Positions 16,798 through 26,140 of a stretch of DNA of 64,000 bases are shown here, one piece after another; the first letter of the stretch is position 1, and the number at the start of each line of letters is the position of its first letter. The position numbers were made by a program, and so were the translations under genes. Location of the stretch: assembly GCA_035487295.1 (NCBI GenBank), contig DATHMH010000025.1, positions 33,231 to 97,230 on the forward strand, given 5' to 3'. The notes below the pieces were generated by a model. It made no database searches. It had not been told where the DNA came from and worked only from the letters and a program-made list of their open reading frames with translations. This DNA is from QIAW01 sp035487295 (GTDB lineage Bacteria > Acidobacteriota > Terriglobia > Terriglobales > Acidobacteriaceae).

Positions 16798-19700
16798 ATG
16801 AAGTCGTCCATATTGTCCGCCAATTTCAGGCTGATTCTAATTTTCATAACCGCAGTAATTCCTTTCCTGTCTACGACCAGCCAGGCCGGCGGGTTTCAGC
16901 CCGCCGTTCCTTATACGGTGGGTTCGTTTCCTTCTTTTGTCGCGGTCGGCGATTTCAATGGAGACGGGAGTCCAGATTTAGCGGTAGAAAATTTTGGCGG
17001 CACGATCAGCGTTTTCACGGGCAATGGAAATGGGACTTTTCAGCCAGCCACAAATTACACTGCGGCCTCTCCTGGTGGCATCGTTGTTGCCGACTTCACG
17101 GGAGATGGAAAGCCTGACATAGCGACCGCCGACTATTTTGGCGGCAAAGTTAGAATTCTCATCAACAATGGCTCCGGTGCGTTCCCCACGAATATGGAAT
17201 TTACCGCCGGGACTGGTCCCGTTTATATTGCGGCCGGAGATTTTAACGGTGATGGCAAACCGGATTTAGTAGTAGCCAATTCTTCCACCAACGAAGTCAA
17301 TGTATTGCTGAACACCACCACAGGTGGCATCTTGAGTTTCTCTGCTCCAACTCCATACACGGTAGGAACGGCGCCATTTTTTGTAGGCGTCGCCGACGTG
17401 AACGGCGACGGAAAGCTCGACCTTATTACTGCTAACAGCTCCAGTAATGACGTAAGTGTTTTGTTGGGGAACGGCAACGGCACATTTGCCCAAGCCTCCA
17501 ACTTTCCGGCGGGGCCGGCGCCAAGTTCTGTAGCAGCCGGAGACTTCAATGGCGACGGCAAAGTCGACTTGGCCGTTACTAACTACGGGCCTTCTACCGT
17601 AACCATTCTGCTGGGAAATGGCACCGGAACCAGTGGAGGTTTTCAGTTATCGAGCACTATTAGCGTAGGGACGAATCCTAATTCCATAGCCGCGGTTGAT
17701 TTGAATGGTGGGGGAAAACTGGACCTGGTTACTGCCAACTACACAGATGGAAGTGTGAGCGTCTTGCTGGGGCACGGCGATGCTACTTTTCAGGCTGCTG
17801 CTCCGTACGCCGCTGGATCGAGTGCAAATTTCCTGGCCGTTGGCGATTTCAATAAGGATGGGGTCCCCGATTTAGCCGTAGTCAACGATAATGCCAGCGG
17901 CAACATACCGGCGACAAATACAGTCAGCGTTCTGCTCGGCAACGGCCTCTTCGCTTTCCACACTGACTTTGCCGCTGGAGCCAATCCCATTGCCGTAGTC
18001 GCAGGCGATTTTAGCAAAGATGGAAATCAAGACGTAGCGGTTGCCGATAACGGCGGCAACGGCATAAGCGTCCTGCTGGGAAATGGCGCGGGGGGCTTGG
18101 GTGCTGCTAATCCTTTTGCTACTGGCGCGGGCCCATTTGATATAGCCATTGGCGATTTCAACAATGATGGTAACCCTGATCTTTTTGTAGCTAATTTTAC
18201 CGGCAGTTTTGCGACGCCTCTGCGCGGTGTTGGCGATGGAACCTTCGCGGTAAAATCCGGAGTTTTCGATAGCAATACCTTCAATCCTGCTGATGCGGCA
18301 CTTGCCGACTTCAACGGCGATGGCAAGCTGGATGTCGCCATGGTCGAGAATGGCAACAACAAAGTCAGTGTCTTCCTGGGCAAAGGCGATTTCACATTTC
18401 CCATGAATGCTGATTACGCCGTTGGCGCAAACCCTATTTCCATTGCCGCGGGCGACTTCAACGGCGATGGCAAGCCCGACCTGGTGGTTGCCGACCTGAA
18501 TGGCGCAGCCGGCGCCAATCTCAGCGTGTTGTTGAATAAAGGCGATGGTACTGGGGTCTTCCTTCCTGCCGCTTCCTACGGTGCTGGAACCAACCCTAAT
18601 GAGGTGCAGGCAGGCGATTTTAATGGCGACGGCAAATTGGATATCGCAGTCGCTAACTTCGGCAGCAACAATGTCAGTATCCTTTTGGGAAATGGCGATG
18701 GCACCTTCCAACCCGCGCATAACTTTGCCGCCGGGAGCAATCCCGCTGCGCTCGTAGTCGCCGATTTTAATGGCGATGGAAAACTGGATTTAGCTGTGGC
18801 CAATTATGGCAGCAATGACGTGAGCGTGCTTCTGGGCAAGGGCGACGGAACCTTCAATCCACAAACCCGGTATGCGGCAGGCTCTTTGCCCAATTCCATC
18901 GCTGCCGCTGACTTTAACAACGATGGTGCCCTCGATCTGGTCGTCGCCAATAAAGGCGGAAACGTAAGTATCCTCTTGAATCGCGCTGGAACCACAGGCA
19001 CCTCTTCCAGCTCTGCGAATCCGTCGCTCTTATCGCAAAGCGTGACCTTCACTGGCGCAGTTGCAGCCAATATTGCAGGATCAGGCGCCCCGACCGGCAC
19101 GGTCACATTCAAAGAAGGCGCCACCGTGCTGGGATCGGGCCCGCTCGATGGCTCCGGCCATGCCACCTTCGCGACCTCTGCACTCTCGTTGGGAACCCAC
19201 GTGATCACGCCCCTTTATTCTGGTGACCTGAGCTTTGTTTCACACACCCTGCCGGCCATTACTCAAGTCGTGAATGTGGGCACCCTCACGGCGCTGGTGA
19301 GCAGTCAGGACCCATCCGGGGATGGGCAAAGTGTGACTCTCACGGCAACCGTTACCCCATCCGCAGGCAACAGCATTCCTACGGGAACTGTGACTTTCCT
19401 GCAGGGAGCATCTCCTATCGTCAATTGCACGAATGTGGCTCTGGACAACACCGGAACGGCGCAGTGCATTACTCCCGCCCTGACCGTGGGCACCTACACC
19501 TTTAAGGCCAGCTATCCTGGCGACGGAAATTTTTTGAGCAGCCTCTCGCCGCCCCTGACCCAGGCTGTAGAGTTCTCAAGTTCTACATTTGTGTCTTTAT
19601 TTGATTCTAATTCGAGTTGCTGCGCAGCCATCTACGCTCTGAAGTTTCGCCAGAGAATTGCTATTTTTTCATCGCTGACTTTTGAAAATGGTGGACCGGT

Positions 19701-19923
19701 GCCGGTTGGCACAGTCACGTTCTACCTCGATGGCAAGCCTTTTGGCTCATCGGTGTCTTTGGACGGGGCCTCGCATAACCAGGTCGTGCAGATTATCTCC
19801 CAGCAACCCAACCAGCTTACGCTTGGACAACATACAATCACGGCGACCTACAGCGGCGACGGAAATTACGCCGGCAGCACCTCAGGCCCGCAGCCGTTTA
19901 CCCGCGTGCTGCGCCCTCATTAG
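16798..19923 (+). CDS. Secreted FG-GAP/VCBS repeat protein with Ig-like domains
   Basis: A 1041-residue protein with a signal peptide (about 1-30). From about residue 35 to 735 it has many FG-GAP/VCBS units, each with a DFNGDGKPDLVVAN-type calcium loop (DxNxDGxxD) and a VSVLLGNGDGTF strand, likely forming one or two beta propellers. Three Ig-like (Big_3-type) domains follow, recognised by GTVTFKEGA, GTVTFLQGA and GTVTFYLDG with SGDLSF, PGDGNF and SGDGNY. It is probably secreted and adhesive or carbohydrate-binding. No anchor is visible at the C-terminus. It is divergent from the TPR regulator. Confidence 0.92.
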   Translation: MKSSILSANFRLILIFITAVIPFLSTTSQAGGFQPAVPYTVGSFPSFVAVGDFNGDGSPDLAVENFGGTISVFTGNGNGTFQPATNYTAASPGGIVVADFTGDGKPDIATADYFGGKVRILINNGSGAFPTNMEFTAGTGPVYIAAGDFNGDGKPDLVVANSSTNEVNVLLNTTTGGILSFSAPTPYTVGTAPFFVGVADVNGDGKLDLITANSSSNDVSVLLGNGNGTFAQASNFPAGPAPSSVAAGDFNGDGKVDLAVTNYGPSTVTILLGNGTGTSGGFQLSSTISVGTNPNSIAAVDLNGGGKLDLVTANYTDGSVSVLLGHGDATFQAAAPYAAGSSANFLAVGDFNKDGVPDLAVVNDNASGNIPATNTVSVLLGNGLFAFHTDFAAGANPIAVVAGDFSKDGNQDVAVADNGGNGISVLLGNGAGGLGAANPFATGAGPFDIAIGDFNNDGNPDLFVANFTGSFATPLRGVGDGTFAVKSGVFDSNTFNPADAALADFNGDGKLDVAMVENGNNKVSVFLGKGDFTFPMNADYAVGANPISIAAGDFNGDGKPDLVVADLNGAAGANLSVLLNKGDGTGVFLPAASYGAGTNPNEVQAGDFNGDGKLDIAVANFGSNNVSILLGNGDGTFQPAHNFAAGSNPAALVVADFNGDGKLDLAVANYGSNDVSVLLGKGDGTFNPQTRYAAGSLPNSIAAADFNNDGALDLVVANKGGNVSILLNRAGTTGTSSSSANPSLLSQSVTFTGAVAANIAGSGAPTGTVTFKEGATVLGSGPLDGSGHATFATSALSLGTHVITPLYSGDLSFVSHTLPAITQVVNVGTLTALVSSQDPSGDGQSVTLTATVTPSAGNSIPTGTVTFLQGASPIVNCTNVALDNTGTAQCITPALTVGTYTFKASYPGDGNFLSSLSPPLTQAVEFSSSTFVSLFDSNSSCCAAIYALKFRQRIAIFSSLTFENGGPVPVGTVTFYLDGKPFGSSVSLDGASHNQVVQIISQQPNQLTLGQHTITATYSGDGNYAGSTSGPQPFTRVLRPH

Positions 19924-19964
19924 GACGAAACCGCTTTCAAATTGTTCTCGCGGAACATTCTGAA

Positions 19965-21413
19965 CTAACACTGAGTACTGAGGACCGAGTGCCGAGTACT
20001 GCTTTTCAGCGCCTGTTGTAATTCCTGCATGTTCGTTTCCGTGGTCAGGTAGCTGATGATCATCAGGCGGATCACGCTGCGCCCGTTCACCGTAGTGAGC
20101 GAGATCCAGCGTTTGCCGTCGCGGGTTATCTCGTCTACAACCGCCGCGTTGGCAGCGGCAACTTCCGTCTCGGTTTTGCCTTTGACACGCAGGTTCAGGA
20201 TCGGCAACTTCAGCGGCGCGGCTAGTTCATAAGTCTCCGATTGTTTTACCCAGGCGGCGAAATCGTCTGCCATCTGCAACTGGCGATCGATCAGTTGCTC
20301 GTAGGCTTGCCGGCCATGCACCCGCAGGGTCAGCCACAGCTTGAGCGAATTCATGCGTCGCGACCATTGCACGCTGACCTTGAAGTTATCAATCAGCGGA
20401 GCGCCGGCCATCCTGGGCATGTAAGGCGTTGAAACTCCGAAAGCGCGTTGCAGCAGCTCCGGACGCGAGGTCAAAATCACTCCCGCAGCAAACGGCATGG
20501 CCAGCCACTTGTGCGGATCGATTGTGACCGAATCCGCCAGTTCAATGCCGCTCACCAGGTGCCGGTGCCGGTCGCTGAAGATCGCGGCCGCGCCGTAGGC
20601 GCCATCCACATGCAGCCATAGCTCATGCCGCCGGCAAATTTCCCCAAGCGCAACCATGTCGTCAATAGCTCCGGAGTTGGTGGTCCCGGCCGTAGCCACG
20701 ACGCAGAACGGTCTGAGCCCGGCGCGCTTATCTTCCTGGATGGCGGCTTCCAGCTTTTGCACATCCATTTCTACCTTATCATTCACTGGAAGGCGGCGTA
20801 TGGCTTTGCGCCCAAGTCCCAGAAGCCCTGCAGATTTGTCGAGCGAGTGATGCGCCTCCTGCGAGGCATAGAACACCGGCTGCGCCCCAATCGATGCGAT
20901 GCCATCTTCAACTGTTTGCGGAAAATGTGCAGCCAACGCCAGGGCCAGCGCGCTGAAGTTGGCCTCGTTCCCGCCGCTGGTGAAAGTTCCGTCGAAAGGA
21001 CGGTCCCAGCCTACGCGTTCGCCGATCCAGCGCACGGTTTCGTTTTCTATCTTTGAGGCCAGTTGCGAGCGCGCCAAAGTTGCAAGCTGCGGATTGAGCG
21101 CCGCCACCAGCATCTCGGCCAGCACCGCCATGTACGTAGGTGCAGGGTTCATCAGGCCGAAGTAGTTGGCGCTGGGAACGTGGAAGCCTTTGTCAATCAG
21201 CTCATGGCAAATCTCATCGAGCACGGCTTCTGCATTTTCCCCGATCTCCGGCATCTGATCGCGCAACTCGCCAAAGCTGCGCTGTTCGAGAGGGAGTTGT
21301 ACAGACCGGTTATTCAGGGAAGAAAAGTATTCGTTGATGCGGTCCACCAGCTTGTAACCAAGCTGCCGCCGCTTGTCCGCATCAAACTGGAACTGCGTAG
21401 AGTCAAATCCCAT
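19965..21413 (-). CDS. PLP-dependent group II (aromatic amino acid type) decarboxylase
   Basis: A 482-residue enzyme with the pyridoxal-5'-phosphate lysine in TIDPHKWLAMPF, a TSGGNEANFSAL phosphate loop and HVDGAYGAAA. The family removes CO2 from aromatic or acidic amino acids; which one is unclear. The start is the ATG at 21413; the frame stays open upstream through a hairpin repeat and is not coding there. The last residues (RHSVLSTQC) are encoded by a dispersed repeat (CTCAGTACTCAG-like), so the natural C-terminus may have been altered. Confidence 0.88.
   Translation of the reverse strand: MGFDSTQFQFDADKRRQLGYKLVDRINEYFSSLNNRSVQLPLEQRSFGELRDQMPEIGENAEAVLDEICHELIDKGFHVPSANYFGLMNPAPTYMAVLAEMLVAALNPQLATLARSQLASKIENETVRWIGERVGWDRPFDGTFTSGGNEANFSALALALAAHFPQTVEDGIASIGAQPVFYASQEAHHSLDKSAGLLGLGRKAIRRLPVNDKVEMDVQKLEAAIQEDKRAGLRPFCVVATAGTTNSGAIDDMVALGEICRRHELWLHVDGAYGAAAIFSDRHRHLVSGIELADSVTIDPHKWLAMPFAAGVILTSRPELLQRAFGVSTPYMPRMAGAPLIDNFKVSVQWSRRMNSLKLWLTLRVHGRQAYEQLIDRQLQMADDFAAWVKQSETYELAAPLKLPILNLRVKGKTETEVAAANAAVVDEITRDGKRWISLTTVNGRSVIRLMIISYLTTETNMQELQQALKSSTRHSVLSTQC
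19971..20003. repeat. CTCAGTACTCGGC-type short repeat
   Basis: The stretch is made of approximate copies of ACTGAGTACTGAG/ACCGAGTGCCGAG. A related run (AGTTCTCAGTTCTCGG) lies at 51318-51345. It overlaps the 3' end of the decarboxylase gene, whose stop codon lies in it. Confidence 0.5.
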
Positions 21414-21430
21414 GGTAGCGCCGGCGTCCC

Positions 21431-21468
21431 GCCGGCCGTCGTGCGGGCATCTTGCCCGCACGTTATTA
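21431..21468. repeat. Hairpin repeat between lysS and the decarboxylase gene
   Basis: CGTGCGGGCA (21440-21449) and TGCCCGCACG (21453-21462) form a perfect 10-bp stem with a TCT loop. A second GCCGGC repeat pair lies at 21419-21437. No T-run follows on the minus strand. It looks like a REP-type intergenic repeat and not a strong terminator. Confidence 0.5.
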
Positions 21469-21496
21469 GATATTGTAGAGCGCTAACAGACGCGAT

Positions 21497-23041
21497 TTAT
21501 TCAACTTCCTGCTCAGCGCTCTCCTGCTTCCTCTCTGGCCGCAGCAGAGGAAACAAAATCACATCACGAATCGACCGTGAGTCGGTCAGCAGCATAGTCA
21601 ATCGGTCAATGCCGATGCCTTCTCCGCCGGCGGGCGGCATGCCATAAGCCAGGGCGCGGATGTAGTCTTCATCCATGGCATGGGCTTCTTCATCCCCACG
21701 TGCGCGCTCGCCAAGTTGCTGTTCGAAGCGGCGGCGTTGCTCCTCAGGATCGTTGAGTTCGCTGAAGGCGTTGCCGATCTCGAGGCCCCCGGCAAAAACT
21801 TCAAAACGCTCCACCCAGTCGGGCTCATCGCGTTTGTTTTTGGAAAGTGGCGAAATAGCCACAGGAAAGTCATAAAGAATCGTTGGTTGGATCAGATGCT
21901 CTTCCGCAACCGCCTCAAACATCGCCGCAATGGTTTTTCCCGCGGGCTCATTCGGATCGTATGGCATGTGCGGCGTGTGGGCGGCGTTTAATCTCTTCAC
22001 CAGCGCGCCTACCGATGCCGCATCGGCAAAATCTTTCATCTCCGGCGTGGCGCCTGCCTTTTCCGGCCAGAATTTGATGATGGCTTCGCGCATCGAGAGC
22101 CGCTGCCAGTTGGCGAAGTCGATCTCATGCTCATTGAACGTTGTCTTCGTGGTTCCATTCACGTCTTGCGCAACCTGCGCCAGCATCTGTTCGGTCAGGC
22201 CCATCAGGTCTTTATAATCGCTGTAGGCCTCGTAAAACTCGAGCATGGTGAACTCCGGGTTGTGCTGCGTCGAGATGCCTTCGTTACGGAAGTTGCGGTT
22301 AATCTCATACACGCGGTCCAACCCGCCGACTACCAGCCGCTTGAGATAAAGCTCAGGCGCAATGCGCAAGTAGAGGTCAATATCGAGCGTATTGTGATGC
22401 GTGGTGAACGGACGCGCCGCCGCTCCGCCCGCGATCGGCTGCATCATGGGGGTCTCAACCTCAACGTATCCGCGGGCGTCGAGGAAGCGCCGGATGGCTT
22501 GCACTATCTTGCCACGCTTCACAAAGACCTCGCGCACTTCGGGATTCATGAACAGATCAACATAGCGCTGGCGATAGCGCAGCTCGACGTCCGTAAGGCC
22601 ATGAAATTTTTCCGGCAAAGGAAGCAGGTCTTTAGCGAGGAACGTAATCGTCTCGACGTGGACCGAGAGTTCGTTGGTCCTGGTGCGGAACAAATATCCG
22701 GTTACGCCAATGTGGTCGCCCAAGTCGAGCAGCTTGTAGAGAGCGAAGCCGTTCTCGCCCACGGCATCCAGTTTCACGTAGATTTGCAGTCGCTGTCCGG
22801 CCTGCTGCAAGTGGGCAAAACCAGCCTTGCCCTGTCCGCGAATGGACATCAGCCGCCCCGCTACCTTCACGGTGACGCGGTCTTTTTCAAGTTCCTCGGC
22901 AGATTTGCCCGAATACTCGGCCAGGATTTGTGGGATACCATGCGAAGCCTCAAACTTGTAAGGATAGGGCAACTGCCCCAGGGCAGAAATCTTACCCAGC
23001 TTCTCAATGCGTTCGGCGTAAATTTTATCGTCTAAGGACAC
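21497..23041 (-). CDS. lysS: Lysyl-tRNA synthetase (class II)
   Basis: A 514-residue enzyme that charges tRNA-Lys. It has an N-terminal OB-fold anticodon-binding domain (about 55-160) and the class II catalytic core with RYRQRYVDLF, the ETPMMQP motif, FRNEGIS with HNPEFTMLEFYEAY (motif 2) and GEGIGIDRLTMLL (motif 3). The start is GTG behind AAAAGAGAA. The C-terminal part is highly conserved and of full length. Confidence 0.97.
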   Translation of the reverse strand: MSLDDKIYAERIEKLGKISALGQLPYPYKFEASHGIPQILAEYSGKSAEELEKDRVTVKVAGRLMSIRGQGKAGFAHLQQAGQRLQIYVKLDAVGENGFALYKLLDLGDHIGVTGYLFRTRTNELSVHVETITFLAKDLLPLPEKFHGLTDVELRYRQRYVDLFMNPEVREVFVKRGKIVQAIRRFLDARGYVEVETPMMQPIAGGAAARPFTTHHNTLDIDLYLRIAPELYLKRLVVGGLDRVYEINRNFRNEGISTQHNPEFTMLEFYEAYSDYKDLMGLTEQMLAQVAQDVNGTTKTTFNEHEIDFANWQRLSMREAIIKFWPEKAGATPEMKDFADAASVGALVKRLNAAHTPHMPYDPNEPAGKTIAAMFEAVAEEHLIQPTILYDFPVAISPLSKNKRDEPDWVERFEVFAGGLEIGNAFSELNDPEEQRRRFEQQLGERARGDEEAHAMDEDYIRALAYGMPPAGGEGIGIDRLTMLLTDSRSIRDVILFPLLRPERKQESAEQEVE

Positions 23042-23179
23042 GGTTCTCTTTTAATGTGAAGTTAAACCTTCGATTATAAATTAGGCCGAGTTTCGGCCGC
23101 TGCATCCCATGTCGAAGCTGCATTTCCGCGTGAAATCCGATACATTCTTGAGAGGCCGTGGTCCTGCGCACGGAAACCT

Positions 23180-23449
23180 ATGAACCCAGCCGAACCGGAA
23201 AATCCCTCTTCCAAACCGCAATCCACTGCGGAAGACGAGCGCAATGAGAAGCGCAGCGCGTTGTTGCAGATTGCTCGCTACAGCCAGATTGCGTTCGCTT
23301 TGCCTGCCGCTACGGTCTTGGGTTGGCTTTTGGGCTTGCTGCTTGATCGCTGGCTGCATACCACCTGGATTTACATAGCAGGACTGATTTTGGGCATTAT
23401 TGTTGGGTTCGTAGAGCTAATTCGCATGGTGATGGCTGATAGCAAATAA
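23180..23449 (+). CDS. atpZ: AtpZ/AtpI-like F-ATPase assembly protein
   Basis: An 89-residue protein with a polar N-terminus and two transmembrane helices (about 35-52 and 60-80) joined by LLDRWLHTT. This layout is the ATPase gene 1 (AtpZ/AtpQ) family that sits first in F-type ATP synthase operons. It is followed after 2 bases by a second small membrane protein gene. Confidence 0.8.
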   Translation: MNPAEPENPSSKPQSTAEDERNEKRSALLQIARYSQIAFALPAATVLGWLLGLLLDRWLHTTWIYIAGLILGIIVGFVELIRMVMADSK

Positions 23450-23451
23450 CT

Positions 23452-23919
23452 ATGATCGAGGATCAAAAATATCCGCCTGCCACTGCCAACACGGTCGACA
23501 TAAACGCTGAAGATCCGGCTGCCCAGCAATTTTACATTCAAGCCCATACACGCATCGTGCGTTCCATGTTGGCCGTGGCACTATTAGCCGCTGCGGTTTT
23601 CTTCTGGCGTCCGGGATGGAGGTTTGCCTCAAGTTTTCTTCCAGGTTGCGCGGTAGCGTTTTTCAATTTTCGAGGATTGGAAAGACTAGTTGGCGGCTTG
23701 AGCGACCTTATCGTGAAGAATCCGGATCGTCCGCCATCGGGCCGCGTGGTTCGCCGTTTCCTGTTACGTTATGCTTTGATCGCGATTGCTGCCTATGTTA
23801 TATTCAAGGGTTTGGGTACTGCCGTTTACGGCTTCTTTGTGGGTTTATTTCTGCCTGTGGTTGGGATTTTCTATGAAGCCGTTTACGAGCTGTTTACCTC
23901 TTTAAAATCTCAATCGTAA
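23452..23919 (+). CDS. atpI: ATP synthase I-like membrane protein
   Basis: A 155-residue protein with about four transmembrane helices (about 38-52, 60-75, 103-118, 125-142) and a FRGLERLVGGLSDLIVKNP loop. It matches the size and position of AtpI, which aids c-ring assembly. It starts 2 bases after the previous stop and precedes atpB. The assignment is mostly by context. Confidence 0.75.
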   Translation: MIEDQKYPPATANTVDINAEDPAAQQFYIQAHTRIVRSMLAVALLAAAVFFWRPGWRFASSFLPGCAVAFFNFRGLERLVGGLSDLIVKNPDRPPSGRVVRRFLLRYALIAIAAYVIFKGLGTAVYGFFVGLFLPVVGIFYEAVYELFTSLKSQS

Positions 23920-23943
23920 AGAGCTTGGAAGCAGACATTAACC

Positions 23944-24678
23944 ATGCCTGAGCAACTTTGGTTTACGCAGCTCCTCAATCAACACCTTGCAGGTGTGGTC
24001 ACACCCTTATTGCAGCGAATTGGGCTTGCCCCTCGCTATCCCGATGCCCCGATCACCAATTTTGTCGCCATGGAACTGCTGGTTTTCCTGATTTTGATTG
24101 TCTTTTTCGTGCTCGTTCGCGTCCGGCTTTCCGTGGATCGGCCTGGCGGTCTGCAGCACATCATGGAAGCGGTGGAAGGTTTTGTAAACAATCAAAGCGA
24201 AGAAATTATTGGCCATCACAGTGAAGGGTTCACACCGTTTCTGGTTGTTCTTGGCTTGTTTATTTTGATTGGAAACCTGATTGGGTTGATCCCCGGCTTC
24301 GAATCGCCCACCGCAAGTGGTTCCGTCCCGCTTGGGTGCGCCATTCTTACATTTTTCTACTACAACTTCCACGGGATCAGGAAACAGGGTTTACTCAAGT
24401 ATCTTAAGCATTTCACCGGCCCCATGCCGGCTCTTGCGCCTTTGATGTTGCCGATCGAGCTTTTCAGTCACGGAGCCCGCGTGCTTTCACTCACCTTGCG
24501 TCTTTATGCCAACATGTTTGCGGGTGATATGGTGACGCTGGTCTTCATGTCTCTGATTCCGGTGCTCGTCCCGGTTGTCTTTCTTGGTCTTCATATCTTC
24601 GTTTCATTATTGCAGGCATATATTTTTGTTTTGTTGACAACCGTATATCTGGCGGGCGCGGTTGCCGAAGAGCACTGA
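23944..24678 (+). CDS. atpB: ATP synthase F0 subunit a
   Basis: A 244-residue integral membrane subunit of the proton channel. The conserved arginine is in ARVLSLTLRLYANMFAGD, and the C-terminal LQAYIFVLLTTVYLAGAVAEEH is family-typical. It moves protons to and from the c-ring. Confidence 0.96.
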   Translation: MPEQLWFTQLLNQHLAGVVTPLLQRIGLAPRYPDAPITNFVAMELLVFLILIVFFVLVRVRLSVDRPGGLQHIMEAVEGFVNNQSEEIIGHHSEGFTPFLVVLGLFILIGNLIGLIPGFESPTASGSVPLGCAILTFFYYNFHGIRKQGLLKYLKHFTGPMPALAPLMLPIELFSHGARVLSLTLRLYANMFAGDMVTLVFMSLIPVLVPVVFLGLHIFVSLLQAYIFVLLTTVYLAGAVAEEH

Positions 24679-24770
24679 TTTATAACGGCTTCATAGAAGC
24701 ATCCGCGAGCGTGAGGGCGCTTGTACGGTAGCGTTAACCACCCACTGGCGGAATTCATAAGGAGATAACA

Positions 24771-25079
24771 ATGCGTAAATTGCTTTTCTTATTTGTTCTC
24801 ATGGCGCTCATGCTGGTTGCTGCCCCGGTCTATGCGCAAGGCGCAGCCGCGGAAGCGCCAGTCAACTGGGCGGTTCCCATTGCCGCCGGCATTGGTATGG
24901 CGATAGCGTCGGGTCTTTGTGCGCTGGGCCAGGGCAAAGCTACAGCGTCAGCGGCTGAGGCTTTGGCGCGGAATCCCGGAGCACGTCCTGGAATTCAGCT
25001 TGCCTTGATTCTGGGTTTGGCTCTTATTGAGTCGCTGGCGCTCTACACGCTGGTGATCATCTTTGCCAAGGTGAAATAA
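24771..25079 (+). CDS. atpE: ATP synthase F0 subunit c with N-terminal signal-like extension
   Basis: A 102-residue proteolipid. Two helices form the hairpin, with the ion-binding carboxylate E in GLALIESLALY and the loop ARNPG between. An additional hydrophobic N-terminus (about 1-24, ending VYAQGA) looks like a cleavable signal, making it longer than usual. An AAGGAGAT ribosome site precedes the ATG. The remaining atp genes (delta, alpha, gamma, beta, epsilon, b) are not here, so the ATP synthase operon is split. Confidence 0.95.
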   Translation: MRKLLFLFVLMALMLVAAPVYAQGAAAEAPVNWAVPIAAGIGMAIASGLCALGQGKATASAAEALARNPGARPGIQLALILGLALIESLALYTLVIIFAKVK

Positions 25080-25098
25080 TCGGCTCGCTAATATACCT

Positions 25099-25130
25099 GC
25101 CTCCGCTCTAGCGGAGGCTTTTTTCTTTTT
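25099..25130 (+). terminator. Rho-independent terminator after atpE
   Basis: GCCTCCGC and GCGGAGGC form an 8-bp stem (extendable to 9) with a TCTA loop, followed by TTTTTTCTTTTT. It lies 19 bases after the atpE stop and closes the atp cluster before the ABC transporter genes. Confidence 0.93.
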
Positions 25131-25178
25131 GCTTTCACTTTGGAGCTTTGTCCCAAGATAATAGATAACCACCGCGCG

Positions 25179-25207
25179 AATCGTACTTCGTAAAATCGTC
25201 AATCGTC
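25179..25207. repeat. Copy of the TCGTACTTCGTAAATCG repeat family
   Basis: AATCGTACTTCGTAAAATCG and following bases match the family found flanking thiS at 41359-41391 and 41625-41657. It lies just upstream of the ABC ATPase start (25214), so it probably forms part of its leader or promoter. Confidence 0.55.
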
Positions 25208-25213
25208 ATTCTT

Positions 25214-26140
25214 ATGGCCTACGTCCTCGAATTCGAACATGTCTCCAAGCAATATGGAGGGATGCTGCAAGGTAAACCGGTGCAGGCTTTAAACGACTTC
25301 AATTTGCAGGTCCAGCAGGGTGAGATATTCGGGTTTCTCGGACCGAACGGCTCAGGCAAGACCACAGCCATTCACATTGCCTTGGGATTTGTTCGCCCGA
25401 CCAGTGGCGCGGGGCGCATGCTGGGGCAGAGCTTTGGTCACGCTTCCACCCGCCGCCGCGTTGGATTCCTGGCGGAAAACGTCGCTTTCTATCACCTCTC
25501 CGCCCGCAACGTCATCCGCACCTATGGAGCGCTGAATGGGATGCATGATCCGATTTTACGGGAGCGTGTGCGCGAGATGCTTGAGGTCTTTGAATTGGAA
25601 GATGTGGCCGAGCGCAATGTGGGTAAATTTTCGGGCGGTATGCTGCAACGCATAGGACTTGCGCAGGCTATGATCAACGACCCGGAGTTGCTGATCCTCG
25701 ATGAGCCCACTTCGGCGCTCGATCCGGTCGTACGTGTAGCGGTGCGTGAGCTGCTGTTGGCTGCGCGTAAGAGCGGGAAGACGATTTTTATCAGCTCGCA
25801 TCTGCTTTCGGAAATCGAGATGATCTGCGACCGGGTCGCAATCCTCGACCACGGCAGCGTCGCGCGCCTGGGGAAGACTTCTGAATTGCTGGAATCGACC
25901 GATCAATGTGAAGTTGTCGTGCAAGGGGTGAAAGCAGAAGTTTTTCCCGAAGCGGCGGCCCGCGATGGCCGGCTGTACCTGCAAGTGCCCAGGTCGTTGC
26001 AGCGGGCCATCATCGAGCGCGCCTGGGTTGCCGGCGGGGAAGTTATCAGCGTGAATCCGGTGAAGAAGTCGCTTGAGAGCGTCTTCCTCGAGCTCGCGGG
26101 AAACCATGCCGGCAAGAAGGAGCGCCAGGAGAAGATATGA
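25214..26140 (+). CDS. ABC transporter ATP-binding protein
   Basis: A 308-residue ATPase with Walker A GPNGSGKTT, the signature FSGGMLQR, Walker B LLILDEPTSALDP and the H-loop SSHLL. A C-terminal extension (about 215-300) is typical of multidrug/NatA-like (CcmA) exporters. It pairs with the membrane gene that overlaps its stop (ATGA). The substrate is unknown. Confidence 0.93.
   Translation: MAYVLEFEHVSKQYGGMLQGKPVQALNDFNLQVQQGEIFGFLGPNGSGKTTAIHIALGFVRPTSGAGRMLGQSFGHASTRRRVGFLAENVAFYHLSARNVIRTYGALNGMHDPILRERVREMLEVFELEDVAERNVGKFSGGMLQRIGLAQAMINDPELLILDEPTSALDPVVRVAVRELLLAARKSGKTIFISSHLLSEIEMICDRVAILDHGSVARLGKTSELLESTDQCEVVVQGVKAEVFPEAAARDGRLYLQVPRSLQRAIIERAWVAGGEVISVNPVKKSLESVFLELAGNHAGKKERQEKI

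Noticed and set aside
21414..21461. N-terminal extension of the PLP decarboxylase
   Set aside because: It is translated from a hairpin repeat; the ATG at 21413 fits the family start.
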